Assembly: GCF_017795885.1 (NCBI RefSeq)
Contig: NZ_CP059297.1
Span: 2,974,189-3,038,188, forward strand
Length of the DNA stretch: 64,000 bases
Reading direction: 5' to 3'
From: Brevundimonas sp. AJA228-03
Lineage (GTDB): Bacteria; Pseudomonadota; Alphaproteobacteria; Caulobacterales; Caulobacteraceae
The translations under genes and the position numbers were made by a program. Shown in pieces: positions 49,306-59,226 of this stretch (its first letter is position 1; each line of letters begins with the position of its first letter). The notes under the pieces were generated by a model that saw nothing but the letters and a program-made list of their open reading frames with translations, was not told the DNA's origin and did no database searches.

Positions 49306-50559
49306 ATGACGCTCCCCACGCCTGACCTCCTCGCCCATCAGGCGCCGCTCGTCCTCGACGGCGCGGGCACGGCGTGGATCCTCGTCTCCACCGCCTTCGT
49401 GCTGATGATGACCCTGCCGGGACTGGCGCTGTTCTACGGCGGCATGGTGCGGAAAAAGAACATCATCGCCACCATCGCCTCGTCGACGGCCGCCCTGATG
49501 GTGGTGACGGTGCTGTGGTTCATCGTCGGCTACAGCCTGTCGTTCGGCACGTCGGGCGATGCGACCAACGCCTTCATCGGCGGCTTGCAGGCGCTGTTCC
49601 TCGACGGAGTCCGCATCGACACGGCCCACAGCCTGGCCCCCGGCCTGCCGGAATACCTCTGGATCGCCTATCAGCTGACCTTCGCCATCATCACCCCGGC
49701 CCTGATCGCCGGGGCCTTCGCCGAGCGGATGAAGTTCTCGGCGTCCCTGCTGTTTTTCGGCCTGTGGCACCTGATCGTCTATGCGCCGATCTGCCACCAG
49801 GTCTGGGGTGGGGGCTATCTGGGTTCGTGGGGCGTGCTGGACTTCGCCGGTGGCGCGGTCGTCCACGTCAATGCGGGCGTGGCGGGCCTCGTCTGCGCCC
49901 TCGTGCTCGGCCCCCGCCACGGCTTCGGACGAGACAATATGGCCCCGGCCAACCTCGCCTATACCGCCATCGGCACGGGCCTGCTGTTCGTCGGCTGGCT
50001 GGGCTTCAACGCGGGCAGCGCCTGGGCCGCCGACGGCATCGCTTCGGTCGCCGCCCTGAACACCCTCATCGCGCCCGCCGCCGCTGCCTTGGGCTGGATG
50101 ACCATCGAGTGGATCGAGAAGAAGCGGCCGACCCTGCTGGGGCTGCTGTCCGGCATCGTCGGCGGCCTGGTCGCCATCACCCCGGCGGCCGGCTTCGTCG
50201 ATCCCAAGGGGGCCTTCCTGATCGGCCTGATCGGCGGACCGGCCTGTTACGCCGGGGCGGTCTGGCTGAAGCACGCCCTGAAGTATGACGACAGCCTCGA
50301 CGCCTTCGGCATCCACGGCGTCGGCGGCATCGTCGGCGCCATCCTGACCGGCGTGTTCGCCACCACCGCCGTCAACGGCGTGGCCGAGGGGGCGGATGTG
50401 GTCAAACAGATCGTCGGGCTCGCCGCCGTCATCGCCTGGAGCGCGGCCGGGACCTTCCTGGTGCTGATGATCTGCAGGTTCACCACCGGCCTGCGCGTGC
50501 CCAGGGATGGCGAGGTCGAGGGCCTCGACTACTCCCAGCACGGCGAGAGCCTCCACTGA
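49306..50559 (+). CDS. amt: Ammonium transporter Amt
   Basis: A 417-aa inner-membrane ammonium channel with eleven predicted helices. The twin pore histidines are H187 (DFAGGAVVHVNAG) and H337 (FGIHGVGGIVG), and PGLALFYGGMVRKKN and LIAGAFAERMKFSA are family marks. It begins 38 bases after gltB, so ammonium uptake and glutamate synthase may share a transcript. No adjacent glnK PII gene is present, unusual for amt in many proteobacteria; control may rely on a PII gene elsewhere. Start ATG 49306. Confidence 0.95.
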   Translation: MTLPTPDLLAHQAPLVLDGAGTAWILVSTAFVLMMTLPGLALFYGGMVRKKNIIATIASSTAALMVVTVLWFIVGYSLSFGTSGDATNAFIGGLQALFLDGVRIDTAHSLAPGLPEYLWIAYQLTFAIITPALIAGAFAERMKFSASLLFFGLWHLIVYAPICHQVWGGGYLGSWGVLDFAGGAVVHVNAGVAGLVCALVLGPRHGFGRDNMAPANLAYTAIGTGLLFVGWLGFNAGSAWAADGIASVAALNTLIAPAAAALGWMTIEWIEKKRPTLLGLLSGIVGGLVAITPAAGFVDPKGAFLIGLIGGPACYAGAVWLKHALKYDDSLDAFGIHGVGGIVGAILTGVFATTAVNGVAEGADVVKQIVGLAAVIAWSAAGTFLVLMICRFTTGLRVPRDGEVEGLDYSQHGESLH

Positions 50560-50661
50560 TCCACGTCCTTCTCCTGGAAAGGGAAAAGGATTCTTACGCT
50601 TCTGTAACTTGCCCCGCCCGTTGCCGGGTGACAAGCTTGCTTGACTGACAGGGGTGCCATC

Positions 50662-51543
50662 ATGCTTACGATCAAGAATCTGGTTCACGTCTATGGCAAC
50701 GGGACGCGGGCGCTCGACGACGTCTCCCTGACGGTACCGACCGGCATGTTCGGGCTGCTGGGCCCCAACGGCGCGGGCAAGTCGACGCTGATGCGTTCGA
50801 TCGCGACCCTGCAGACGCCGACGTCCGGCTCCATCGACTTCGACGGCATCGACGTGATCGCGGAGCCGGAGAAGCTGCGCCGCACCCTCGGCTATCTGCC
50901 CCAGGATTTCGGCGTCTATCCGCGCGTCTCGGCCTGGGACATGCTGGATCACATGGCTGTGCTGAAAGGCATTGCGTCCGGCAAGGATCGCAAGGAAACG
51001 GTCGAGACCCTGCTGAACCAGACCAATCTGTGGTCGGTGCGCAAGAAAGCCCTGGCGGGCTTTTCCGGCGGCATGCGCCAGCGCTTCGGCATCGCCCAGG
51101 CCCTGATCGGCAATCCGAAACTGATCATCGTCGATGAGCCGACGGCGGGGCTGGACCCCGAGGAGCGCAACCGCTTCCTGAACCTGCTGGCCGAGATCGC
51201 CGACAACGTCGTCATCATCCTGTCCACCCACATCGTCGAGGACGTCGCCGACCTGTGCCCGAAGATGGCCGTTCTGGCCGGTGGCAAGATCCAGCTGGAA
51301 GGGGCCCCCGCCCAGCTGATGGAACAGCTGAACGGCCGGGTCTGGAAGAAGACCATCGACAGGGACGCCCTGCCCGAACATCGCGAAAGGTACGAGGTCA
51401 TCTCCACGCGCCTGTTCGCCGGCAGGACTGTGATCCACGTCCTCAGCGACCGTCTTCCGGGCGAAGGCTTCGAGCCGGTGCCAGGCGGGCTTGAGGACGT
51501 CTATTTCTCGACGCTCAGCGCCTCGCGCAAAGTCGCGGCGTAA
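50662..51543 (+). CDS. ABC transporter ATP-binding protein
   Basis: A 293-aa ABC ATPase. Walker A is LLGPNGAGKST (about 32-42), the Q-loop is LPQDFGVY, signature FSGGMRQRFGIAQAL (134 onward), Walker B LIIVDEP (154-160), and the H-loop His190 in ILSTHIVEDV. The C-terminal region (about 220-293) is less conserved. The next gene, 5 bases on, encodes a permease fused to an M1 peptidase, so this ATPase is the natural partner of that permease. Such ABC-type units with fused aminopeptidase are known in proteobacteria, but the cargo is unknown. Start ATG 50662, not the upstream TTG. Confidence 0.93.
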   Translation: MLTIKNLVHVYGNGTRALDDVSLTVPTGMFGLLGPNGAGKSTLMRSIATLQTPTSGSIDFDGIDVIAEPEKLRRTLGYLPQDFGVYPRVSAWDMLDHMAVLKGIASGKDRKETVETLLNQTNLWSVRKKALAGFSGGMRQRFGIAQALIGNPKLIIVDEPTAGLDPEERNRFLNLLAEIADNVVIILSTHIVEDVADLCPKMAVLAGGKIQLEGAPAQLMEQLNGRVWKKTIDRDALPEHRERYEVISTRLFAGRTVIHVLSDRLPGEGFEPVPGGLEDVYFSTLSASRKVAA

Positions 51544-51548
51544 AGATC

Positions 51549-54500
51549 ATGTTCGCCAAGGTCGCTGCCTTCGAATTTCGCTACCAGCTGCGCCAGCCGG
51601 CCTTCTGGGTCATCGCCATCGCCTTCGCCCTTCTGGGCTTCGGGCTTGTGGCGGCGTCGGACAACATCTCCATCGGGGCGGGCGGCAACGTCAACAAGAA
51701 CGCCCCCTATGCCCTGGCCACGATCAACGGGATCATGGCGATCTTCTTTATGCTGGCGACCACGGCCATCGTGGCCAACGTGGTCGTCCGAGACGTCCAG
51801 ACGGGCTTCGGGCCCATGGTCCAGGCGACCCGGATCAACAAGTTCGAATATCTGTACGGCCGCTTCACCGGGGCCTTCGCCGCCACCGCCCTGTGTTTCC
51901 TGTCCGTCACGATCGGCATCGTCGCCGGCACGCTGGCCCCCTGGGTCGACAAGGAAACCATCGGCGCGTTCCGGCCGTGGGACTACGCATACGCCTACCT
52001 GGTCTTCGGCCTGCCCGGCGTCTTCCTGACCTCGGCGATCTTCTTCGCCCTCGCCACGGTTACCCGGTCCATGATGGCGACCTATGTCGGCGTGGTCGGG
52101 GTCTTCATCGCCTATCTGGCGGCCTCAGGCATCCTGGGATCCAAGCCTGAGCTGGAGACGGCCATGGCCTGGGGCGAGCCTTTCGGAGCCGGGGCCTATG
52201 GCCTCGTCACCCGCTACTGGACCGCGATCGAGCGCAATACGATCAATGCCCCTCTGGAAGGCGTCCTGCTGTGGAACCGGGTCATCTGGATCGGGATCAG
52301 CGTCGGCGTGCTGGCCCTGGCCTATGTCCTCTACCAGCCGGCCGTCCGGGGCGCGAAGGCGGGCAAGCTGGACAAGCTGCGCGCCCTCGCCGCCACCCCC
52401 GCCGCGCCCGGCGTCGTCGACCGGCCCCTCGCCTCGCCGACCGAGGGCCTTGCCGCGAGCTGGAGCCGTCTGGCGTCGCGCACGGCCATCGAGATGGCCA
52501 TGGTGTTCAAGAGCCCGGCTTTCGCCGTCCTGATCCTGCTGGGCTTCGCCTTCGCAACCACCACCCTGCTCGTGCTTGGCGAGATCTACGGCGCCCCGAT
52601 CCTGCTGGTCACCCGCACGGTCATCTCGGGCCTGCTGGGCGCGTTCGGCCTGATCTCCATCATCGTCGCCATCTACTATTCCGGCGAGCTGGTCTGGCGC
52701 GATCGCGACCGCAAGGTGCACGAGATCATCGACGCCTCGTCCACGCCGGACTGGACCTTCATCCTGCCCAAGACCCTGGCGCTGATCCTGGTGCTGGTCT
52801 CGATCCTGCTGGCGGGGGTCGTCGCCGGCGTCGCTGTCCAGACGTTCAAGGGCTATTACGACTTCGAGCTCGGCAAATACCTGATGTGGTATGTGCTGCC
52901 GGGGGCCTTGAACTTCGGCCTGATCGCGGTGCTGGCCATCTTCGTGCAGTCGCTGTCGCCCAACAAGTTCGTCGGCTGGGCCATCATGGTGGTCTATCTG
53001 ATCTCCACCCTCGTGATGTCGAACCTTGGCTTCGACCACATCCTTTACCGCTACGGGGCCGGCATCGGCGTGCCGCTGTCGGACATGAACGGCCAGGGCG
53101 ATTTCCGGGGCTTTGCCAACTGGACCGACGCCTACTGGACCATGGCGGCGATCATCCTTCTGGTGCTCGGCTACGGCCTCTGGCGCAGGGGGACCGAGAC
53201 CCGCTACCTGCCCCGTCTGCGCCGTCTGCCCTCGCGCCTGATGGGACCGGCCGGCATCATCGGCGGCGTCGCCCTGGTGGCCTTCATCGGCCTGGGCAGC
53301 TTCATCTACGTCAATACCAACGTCTGGAACGAATACCGGAACCAGGGGTCGCAGGAACGCCTCCAGGCCGACTACGAGAAGACCCTGCTGCGCTTCGAGA
53401 CCACGCCCCAGCCGTCGATCGTCGATGTGAAGCTGGACCTCGACCTGCACCCCCGTGCCCCCCGGCTCGAGACGCGCGGGACCTATACGATCGAGAACCG
53501 GACCGGGGCCCCGCTGTCGGAAATGCACCTGCGCTGGAACGACGACCTGGAGATCAAGGCGCTCGACGTCCAGGGCGCGCGGATGGTCCGCGAGTGGCCC
53601 GAGTTCAACTACCGCATCTATCGCTTCGCCACCCCGATGGCCCCGGGCGAGCGCCGCACGGTCTCGTTCGACACGCTGCTGGAACAGCGCGGCTTCAGGC
53701 TCGGTGGCAATACGACCCGGATCGTCGACAACGGCACCTTTGTCACCAACCAGGAGTTCGCGCCGATCATCGGCATGGACCGGAACGGCACGCTGCAGGA
53801 CCGGGCCAAGCGTCGCAAGTTCGGCCTGCCCGCAGAACTGCGACCGGCCAAACTGGAAGACATGAGCGCGACGGGCCGGAACTATATCGGCGCGGACTGG
53901 GTCACGACCGACGTCACCGTCACCACCGACGCCGACCAGACCCCCCTGGCCCCCGGCTATCAGCGCAGCGACGTCACCCGCGACGGCCGCCGCACCGTCC
54001 GGTTCGTCACCGAGTCGCCGGTGCTCTACTTCCTGTCGGTGCAATCGGCCCGCTACGAGATCGCCCGGCGGATGCACAACGGGGTTGAGATGGTCGTCTA
54101 TCACGACGCCCAGCACGGCCGGAACGTCGACCGCATGATGACGGCCCTGGCCACCTCGCTGGACTATTTCCAGGCCAATTTCTCGCCCTATCAGTTCCGC
54201 CAGGCGCGGATCAGCGAGTTCCCCGCCTATGCCGACTATGCCCAGTCCTTCCCCAACACCTTCGCCTGGTCCGAAGGGCTCGGCTTCATCGCCGACCTTA
54301 AGGACCCGAACAAGATCGACTATGTGACCTATGTCGGGGCCCATGAGTTCGGGCACCAGTGGTGGGCACATCAGGTCGTGGGCGCGGACATGCAGGGCAT
54401 GACCCTGCTGTCGGAGACCCTGGCCCAGTATTCGGCCCTGATGGTGATGGAGCGGCTGTACGGCCCCGACAAGATTCGCCGCTTCCTGCAGTTCGAGCTG

Positions 54501-55127
54501 AACAACTATCTGAGCTCGCGCGGCACCGAACGGATCGAGGAACTGCCGCTGAACCGGGTCGAGAACCAGCAGTACATTCACTACCGCAAGGGGGCGCTGG
54601 TCATGTATCTGCTCAAGGACCAGATCGGCGAGGCGAACCTGAACCGCGCCCTGGCGCAGTTCCTTCAGGCGCATGCCTTCAAGGGCGCACCCTATCCGCG
54701 CTCGGTCGACCTGATCGCCCTGATCCGCGCCAATGCCCCGGCTGACAAACAGGCCCTGATCACCGACCTGTTCGAAAAGATCACCCTGTACGATCTGAAG
54801 ACGACGGCCTCGACGGCCACGCGCCGCCCCGACGGCCGCTGGGACGTCGCCATCACGGTGGAGGCAAGAAAGCTCTATGCCGACGGCCAGGGCAAGGAGA
54901 CCGAAGCGCCGCTGAACGAGAGCATCGACATCGGCCTGTTCACCGCCGAACCGGGCAAGGGTGCCTTCGACCGGTCCAACGTCGTGGTTCTGGAACGCCG
55001 TGCACTGCGCTCGGGCACCCAGACGTTCCGGTTCGTCACGGCGGCCAAGCCGACCTTCGCGGGCGTCGATCCCTACAACAAATGGATCGACCGGAACTCG
55101 GACGACAATGTGCGGGGCATGGATTAG
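51549..55127 (+). CDS. ABC permease fused to M1 family aminopeptidase
   Basis: A 1192-aa two-part protein. Residues 1-about 600 are a membrane permease with two groups of about six helices: the first starts at FAFRYQLRQPAFWV-like FEFRYQLRQPAFWVIAIAFALLG, the second covers about 320-600. A soluble C-terminal M1 (gluzincin) aminopeptidase domain (about 640-1192) shows the zinc motif HEFGH (H932-H936) with the third ligand E956 twenty residues on, in LLSETLAQYSAL. M1 enzymes normally show eighteen residues between; this offset is typical of the ABC-fused branch as I recall. The active site faces the periplasm by inference. It follows the ATPase gene by 5 bases. Substrate unknown. Confidence 0.9.
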   Translation: MFAKVAAFEFRYQLRQPAFWVIAIAFALLGFGLVAASDNISIGAGGNVNKNAPYALATINGIMAIFFMLATTAIVANVVVRDVQTGFGPMVQATRINKFEYLYGRFTGAFAATALCFLSVTIGIVAGTLAPWVDKETIGAFRPWDYAYAYLVFGLPGVFLTSAIFFALATVTRSMMATYVGVVGVFIAYLAASGILGSKPELETAMAWGEPFGAGAYGLVTRYWTAIERNTINAPLEGVLLWNRVIWIGISVGVLALAYVLYQPAVRGAKAGKLDKLRALAATPAAPGVVDRPLASPTEGLAASWSRLASRTAIEMAMVFKSPAFAVLILLGFAFATTTLLVLGEIYGAPILLVTRTVISGLLGAFGLISIIVAIYYSGELVWRDRDRKVHEIIDASSTPDWTFILPKTLALILVLVSILLAGVVAGVAVQTFKGYYDFELGKYLMWYVLPGALNFGLIAVLAIFVQSLSPNKFVGWAIMVVYLISTLVMSNLGFDHILYRYGAGIGVPLSDMNGQGDFRGFANWTDAYWTMAAIILLVLGYGLWRRGTETRYLPRLRRLPSRLMGPAGIIGGVALVAFIGLGSFIYVNTNVWNEYRNQGSQERLQADYEKTLLRFETTPQPSIVDVKLDLDLHPRAPRLETRGTYTIENRTGAPLSEMHLRWNDDLEIKALDVQGARMVREWPEFNYRIYRFATPMAPGERRTVSFDTLLEQRGFRLGGNTTRIVDNGTFVTNQEFAPIIGMDRNGTLQDRAKRRKFGLPAELRPAKLEDMSATGRNYIGADWVTTDVTVTTDADQTPLAPGYQRSDVTRDGRRTVRFVTESPVLYFLSVQSARYEIARRMHNGVEMVVYHDAQHGRNVDRMMTALATSLDYFQANFSPYQFRQARISEFPAYADYAQSFPNTFAWSEGLGFIADLKDPNKIDYVTYVGAHEFGHQWWAHQVVGADMQGMTLLSETLAQYSALMVMERLYGPDKIRRFLQFELNNYLSSRGTERIEELPLNRVENQQYIHYRKGALVMYLLKDQIGEANLNRALAQFLQAHAFKGAPYPRSVDLIALIRANAPADKQALITDLFEKITLYDLKTTASTATRRPDGRWDVAITVEARKLYADGQGKETEAPLNESIDIGLFTAEPGKGAFDRSNVVVLERRALRSGTQTFRFVTAAKPTFAGVDPYNKWIDRNSDDNVRGMD

Positions 55128-55711
55128 GCGATGGCGAAGGCCGCCTCGGTGCGGCCGATCCAGTCTCGCAAGGACGGATAGGCCGCGAGGTCGAACCCGC
55201 CCTCGTGCGCGACCCGGGTGTAGGCGACCAGCGCCAGATCGGCCAGCGTCGCCGCCTGTCCGCCCGCCAGCCAGGTCGAATGCGCCAGCGCCGCCTCCAT
55301 CCGCGCAAGCGCCAGATGGCCCCGCTCCATCAGGCGGGGCTCGACCTCCGCCGCCGTCTTGCCGGCATAGACCCGCTGGAACCGCGCAACCGCGACATAG
55401 GGCTCGTGGCTGTATTGCTCCCAGAACAGCCATTCGAACATCTTCGCCCGTTCCCACGGCTCCGTCGGGATCCATCGTGTGTTTTCGCCGAGATGCAGCA
55501 GGATCGCGTTGGACTGGGCCAGGGCCCGGCCATCTTCCAGCACCAGCGTCGGCACCTGACCGAACGGATTCAAAAGGAGAAATTCCGGCGTGCGGCTGCC
55601 GCCTGTCATGATGTCCACCTCGACCCACTGATAATCAAGGCCAAGCGCATCCAGCATCCACTTGACCTTCAGGCAGTTGCCCGAACGAATATCTCCATGA
55701 ACAGTAAGCAT
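55124..55711 (-). CDS. Glutathione S-transferase family protein
   Basis: A 195-aa glutathione transferase. The thioredoxin-like N-domain (1-80) shows SGNCLKVKWMLDALGLDYQWVEVDIMTGG, NPFGQVPTLVLEDG and LAQSNAILLHLGE, where the G-site N-P-x-G-x-V-P and E/Q-S residues are conserved; the helical C-domain follows with WLAGGQAATLADLALVAY. The catalytic residue is probably Ser10 or Ser/Cys nearby (RSGNC). Substrate is unknown. Its 3' end overlaps the convergent permease-peptidase gene by 4 bases. Start ATG 55711. Confidence 0.9.
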   Translation of the reverse strand: MLTVHGDIRSGNCLKVKWMLDALGLDYQWVEVDIMTGGSRTPEFLLLNPFGQVPTLVLEDGRALAQSNAILLHLGENTRWIPTEPWERAKMFEWLFWEQYSHEPYVAVARFQRVYAGKTAAEVEPRLMERGHLALARMEAALAHSTWLAGGQAATLADLALVAYTRVAHEGGFDLAAYPSLRDWIGRTEAAFAIA

Positions 55712-55933
55712 CGGACGCCAGCAAAGGATTTAAGATCGTCCTATACTGCTATCGCGTTTGCGGCCGTTGCCCAACCCCGGTTCCGCTTATCTCAGGCAAC
55801 GGTTGACTGATCGATCCCGAGCCGGGGACAGACGGTCGCGGCGCACGCGCTTGCCACATTTTCGCCATCGATCGCGGCGACACGGCACCCTGCCGGTGCG
55901 GTCTGGGGCCGGTGTCACCTATGAGACCGATCT

Positions 55934-56479
55934 GTGTTCAGCACCGTCGCCACGCTCGCCATGCTCTGGGCAGCCGCCTTCGATCCGATCCCCTACGAAG
56001 TGGCTGTCGCCGCTGATCCGGTCGTTGCGACAAGCCCTGACAACGCGAACGAGTCCGGCGACGCCCTGGCCGATCTGACCCCTGAACAGGCTGCCCTGAT
56101 GGCCCGCGACCCCGACTGGAGCGCCCGTGCCAGCCTCTATCACGCCGGTGGTGGCGGAGCGACGGGCAACGATTCCCTCGGCTGCCGCCCGATTCCCATG
56201 CGGACCCTGGCCACCGATCCCCGTGTGATTCCGCGCCGCACCAGATTGTTCATCCGCGAGACGGTCGGTATGCACCTGCCCGACGGCACCATCCATGACG
56301 GCTACTGGTATGCGTCCGACACCGGCGGTGCGATCCGGGGCCAGCGCGTCGACCTCTATACCGGCCATGGCCGTGGCTCGATGCAGCCGGTCATGCGCTT
56401 CAACCAGCAGAGACTGACCATCACCAACGCCGGCCGTTTCGACGGCTGCCCGCCCGCCTGGAACACCGCGTCCAACTGA
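55934..56479 (+). CDS. 3D (Asp-Asp-Asp) domain protein
   Basis: A 181-aa exported protein with a hydrophobic N-terminus (about 1-18) and a C-terminal 3D domain (about 85-165): CRPIPMRTLATDPRVIPRRTRLFI, ASDTGGAIRGQRVDLYTGHGRG. The three aspartates that name the domain lie in DPR, SDTGG and VDLY. These double-psi beta-barrel domains occur in lytic transglycosylase-like (MltA-like) enzymes and cell-wall proteins, so a peptidoglycan role is likely but unproven. The start is GTG 55934, as an in-frame stop lies just before it; ATG 55961 is the alternative. The ribosome site is weak, lowering confidence in the exact start. Confidence 0.8.
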   Translation: MFSTVATLAMLWAAAFDPIPYEVAVAADPVVATSPDNANESGDALADLTPEQAALMARDPDWSARASLYHAGGGGATGNDSLGCRPIPMRTLATDPRVIPRRTRLFIRETVGMHLPDGTIHDGYWYASDTGGAIRGQRVDLYTGHGRGSMQPVMRFNQQRLTITNAGRFDGCPPAWNTASN

Positions 56480-56540
56480 CGCCCGGCCGACGTCCAGTGG
56501 CGCTTTGCGAAGCACAACCGACCCGGCCTAATGTCCGGTC

Positions 56541-57704
56541 ATGGATGGTGTGACCCTCTATCTCGGCTGGCGCGTGGCGATCCTCGGGTTCGCCAGCCTG
56601 CAGTTGCTTTTGCTCGCCGCGGTGATCGCGGTCCAGACGCCGAATGCACTGGCGAACCGTCTGCTGACGGCCTTCCTCATCGTGCTGGTTGGGGTCGTGA
56701 CGCCCTATACGATCGGCTTTGCGGGTGCCTATGACGCCTGGCGCTGGCTGACCTTCGCGCCGCTGGCCCTGACCCTGGCGCTTCCACCCCTGCTGTTCGC
56801 CTATACCCACGCCCTGGTGCGCGGACGCCTGCCGCCCCGGTTCGGCCTGCATCTCCTGCCGCCGATGATCCAGCTCGGCTACACCCTGACCTGTTTCGCC
56901 CTGCCACTCGACGCGAAATGGTCCTGGTATACCGGCAGTCACGCCCGGTTCGTCAGTCCGGCATTCGAGCTGGCCCTTCTGGTTTCGCTCGGCCTCTATG
57001 CCGTCTGGTCGCTGCGTCTGCTGAACCGCTATCGCCGCGACCTGGCCCAGGCCCGCAGCGACGACGACCGGTTCGCCACCGGCTGGCTGGCGCGGGTCAT
57101 CGTCGCCCTGGTGGCCGTGCTGTTCCTCTATGCCGCCTTCACCCTGTGGGACTGGCTCAGCGGCGGCATCGACTTCTTCCAGGAGACAGGCCTGTATCTG
57201 TCGCTCGTCGTCATCGGCCTCTATCTGGCCATTGAGGGCTGGCGTCACACGACCTTGCGGTTTCCCGTTCTGGACGGGGCGGCGGCGGACCCCACCGCGG
57301 TCGAGACGCCCGTCGTCCCCGACTGGATCGCCATCGCGACTGACTTCGACACCCGCCTTCGTCAGGCCGGCTGGGCAACGGAGCCGGATCTCGGCCTGCA
57401 GGTGCTGGCGCGGCGGCTCGCGACCAACACCGGTCGGCTGTCGCGCGCGATCAACCTGGGTCTGGGCGTCAATTTTTCGTCCTGGATCAACGGCGTCCGG
57501 GCCGAGGCGGTCGCCGCCGCGCTCGACACCGGTTCGCGTGACGACCTGCTGACCCTGGCGTTCGATGCGGGGTTCAGCTCCAAGGCCAGCTTCAACCGCG
57601 CCTTCCAGGCCCGCTACGGCGTCGCGCCGTCCCGCTACCGGCGCGGCGTCTCAGATCGTGATTTTCGACCGCCCCTGCCGGAAATGAGGCGCGCCGTCCG
57701 CTGA
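56541..57704 (+). CDS. Membrane-anchored AraC family regulator
   Basis: A 387-aa regulator with an N-terminal membrane region of about seven helices (residues 10-245) and a C-terminal AraC-type domain with two helix-turn-helix units (about 285-375). The second unit has LLTLAFDAGFSSKASFNRAFQARYGVAPSRYRRG, the classic AraC signature. The membrane part resembles the 7-TM N-domains found on some AraC regulators, suggesting sensing of an envelope or membrane signal. It is followed 39 bases later by an S41 peptidase and a secreted protein, which are probable targets. Start ATG 56541. Confidence 0.9.
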   Translation: MDGVTLYLGWRVAILGFASLQLLLLAAVIAVQTPNALANRLLTAFLIVLVGVVTPYTIGFAGAYDAWRWLTFAPLALTLALPPLLFAYTHALVRGRLPPRFGLHLLPPMIQLGYTLTCFALPLDAKWSWYTGSHARFVSPAFELALLVSLGLYAVWSLRLLNRYRRDLAQARSDDDRFATGWLARVIVALVAVLFLYAAFTLWDWLSGGIDFFQETGLYLSLVVIGLYLAIEGWRHTTLRFPVLDGAAADPTAVETPVVPDWIAIATDFDTRLRQAGWATEPDLGLQVLARRLATNTGRLSRAINLGLGVNFSSWINGVRAEAVAAALDTGSRDDLLTLAFDAGFSSKASFNRAFQARYGVAPSRYRRGVSDRDFRPPLPEMRRAVR

Positions 57705-57743
57705 TCCCGGCGATGCTCCGGGCGTCTTTCGCGGAGTTCCCCA

Positions 57744-59213
57744 ATGCTGTCCCGTCGCCACCTGTTGCAGATGTCCGCTGGCCTCGTACTGTCCAGCGCC
57801 GTGCCGGCCCGGGCACGCCAGTCCGCATCGGAGGACTGGTCCGGCGATGTCGAGATCCTGCGTCAGGCCTGGCAAACCATGCATCCGGGCCTCCATCGCT
57901 ACAGCACCCCGGACGAGATCACCGCGCGCCTGGATGGACTGTCGGCGGCATGGAAGGCGCCCGCGTCCTTCCGCGACCGGTTCCTCGCCCTGACCCGCGT
58001 CACCGCCTCGGTCCGCTGCGGCCATACCTACCCCAGCCCCTACAATGGCGGGGCGGCCGTGCGCGACCGGCTGTACCTGGGTCGTGAGCTGGTGCCGTTC
58101 CGTTATGTCTGGATCGACGGGCAGATGGTCGTGACAGCGGACCAATCCGGCGAAGGAGCCTTTCCGCGCGGCACCTGCGTCACGGCCGTCAACGAGGTGC
58201 CGACCGGGGACATCCTCGCCCGCCTGATCCCCCTGGCCCGGGCCGACGGCCACAACGATGCCAAGCGCATCAGCCTGATGGAGGTGCGCGGCGACGACGA
58301 ATTCGAAACGCCGGACATCCACCTGCCGCTCGTCCTTCCCGGCCTTGTTGATCAGGCCGCCTTCACCCTGGCCGACGGGCGGGTGGTCACGGCCACCCTG
58401 CTGACCCTGGCCGAGCGCCAGGCCAGGGCCCCCTCCGCCGTACAGCCGTCCGGCGACACCAACCCATGGACGCTGGACAAGGGCCCGGACGGCATCGCCC
58501 GCCTGACCATGCCCGGCTGGGCGCTCTACAACTCGACCTTCGACTGGCAGACCTGGCTGGGCGGCGTGATGGACGACCTGACGGGCGACGGGGCCAGGGG
58601 GCTGATCGTCGACCTGCGCGGCAACGAGGGCGGCGAGGACTGCGGCAATGTCATCCTGAGCCGCCTGGTCACGCGCGATTTCGCCCCGTCCCGCAACCAG
58701 CGTTTCGTCCGCTACCGGAGCGCACCCCAGGCCCTGCACCCTTACCTCGACACCTGGGACCGGTCGTTCCTGGATTGGGGGGACCAGGCGGTTCCCGATC
58801 CCGACCGGCCGGGCTTCTATCGCCTCATCCGCTACGACGACGGCGAGGTGTCGACGCGAATCCGCCCAACCGGCCGCCGCTTCGCCGGACCGGTCGCGGT
58901 GCTGTGCGACGCGTCCAATTCCTCGGCCACCTTCGGCTTCGCCCAGTCGGTTCAGGAAAGCAGGACCGCGACCCTGATCGGCACGCCGACCGGCGGCAAC
59001 CGGCGCGGGATCAACGGCGGTGCCTTCTGCTTCCTGCGGCTGCCCGCCTCGCGCATCGAGGTCGATCTGCCGCTGATCGCCTCCTTCCCGGAGACGCCCC
59101 AGCCCGACGCCGGGATCGCGCCCGACCTGCTGGTCCCGACGACCACAGCCGACATCGTCGCCGGAACCGACCCCCAGATGGCCGCCGCCACCGCCCACAT
59201 CCTTTCCGCCTGA
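57744..59213 (+). CDS. S41 family peptidase-like protein (tail-specific protease fold)
   Basis: A 489-aa exported protein. The N-terminus MLSRRHLLQMSAGLVLSSAVPARA contains SRRHLLQ, resembling a twin-arginine signal. The catalytic S41 domain shows ARGLIVDLRGNEGG, then VAVLCDASNSSATFGFAQSVQES with a candidate nucleophile serine in DASNSSA and IGTPTGGNRRGINGG after it. The PDZ domain usual in carboxy-terminal processing proteases is not evident; the N-domain (residues 35-200) is of the non-PDZ Tricorn-core-like type. It follows the AraC regulator by 39 bases and precedes a secreted protein by 13. Substrate unknown. Confidence 0.88.
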   Translation: MLSRRHLLQMSAGLVLSSAVPARARQSASEDWSGDVEILRQAWQTMHPGLHRYSTPDEITARLDGLSAAWKAPASFRDRFLALTRVTASVRCGHTYPSPYNGGAAVRDRLYLGRELVPFRYVWIDGQMVVTADQSGEGAFPRGTCVTAVNEVPTGDILARLIPLARADGHNDAKRISLMEVRGDDEFETPDIHLPLVLPGLVDQAAFTLADGRVVTATLLTLAERQARAPSAVQPSGDTNPWTLDKGPDGIARLTMPGWALYNSTFDWQTWLGGVMDDLTGDGARGLIVDLRGNEGGEDCGNVILSRLVTRDFAPSRNQRFVRYRSAPQALHPYLDTWDRSFLDWGDQAVPDPDRPGFYRLIRYDDGEVSTRIRPTGRRFAGPVAVLCDASNSSATFGFAQSVQESRTATLIGTPTGGNRRGINGGAFCFLRLPASRIEVDLPLIASFPETPQPDAGIAPDLLVPTTTADIVAGTDPQMAAATAHILSA

Positions 59214-59226
59214 CCGGGAGCCCGTC

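Noticed and set aside
52125..55628. 1167-aa minus-strand open frame opposite the permease-peptidase gene
   Set aside because: No recognisable domain and shadow-like composition; the true gene on the plus strand has conserved zinc motifs.
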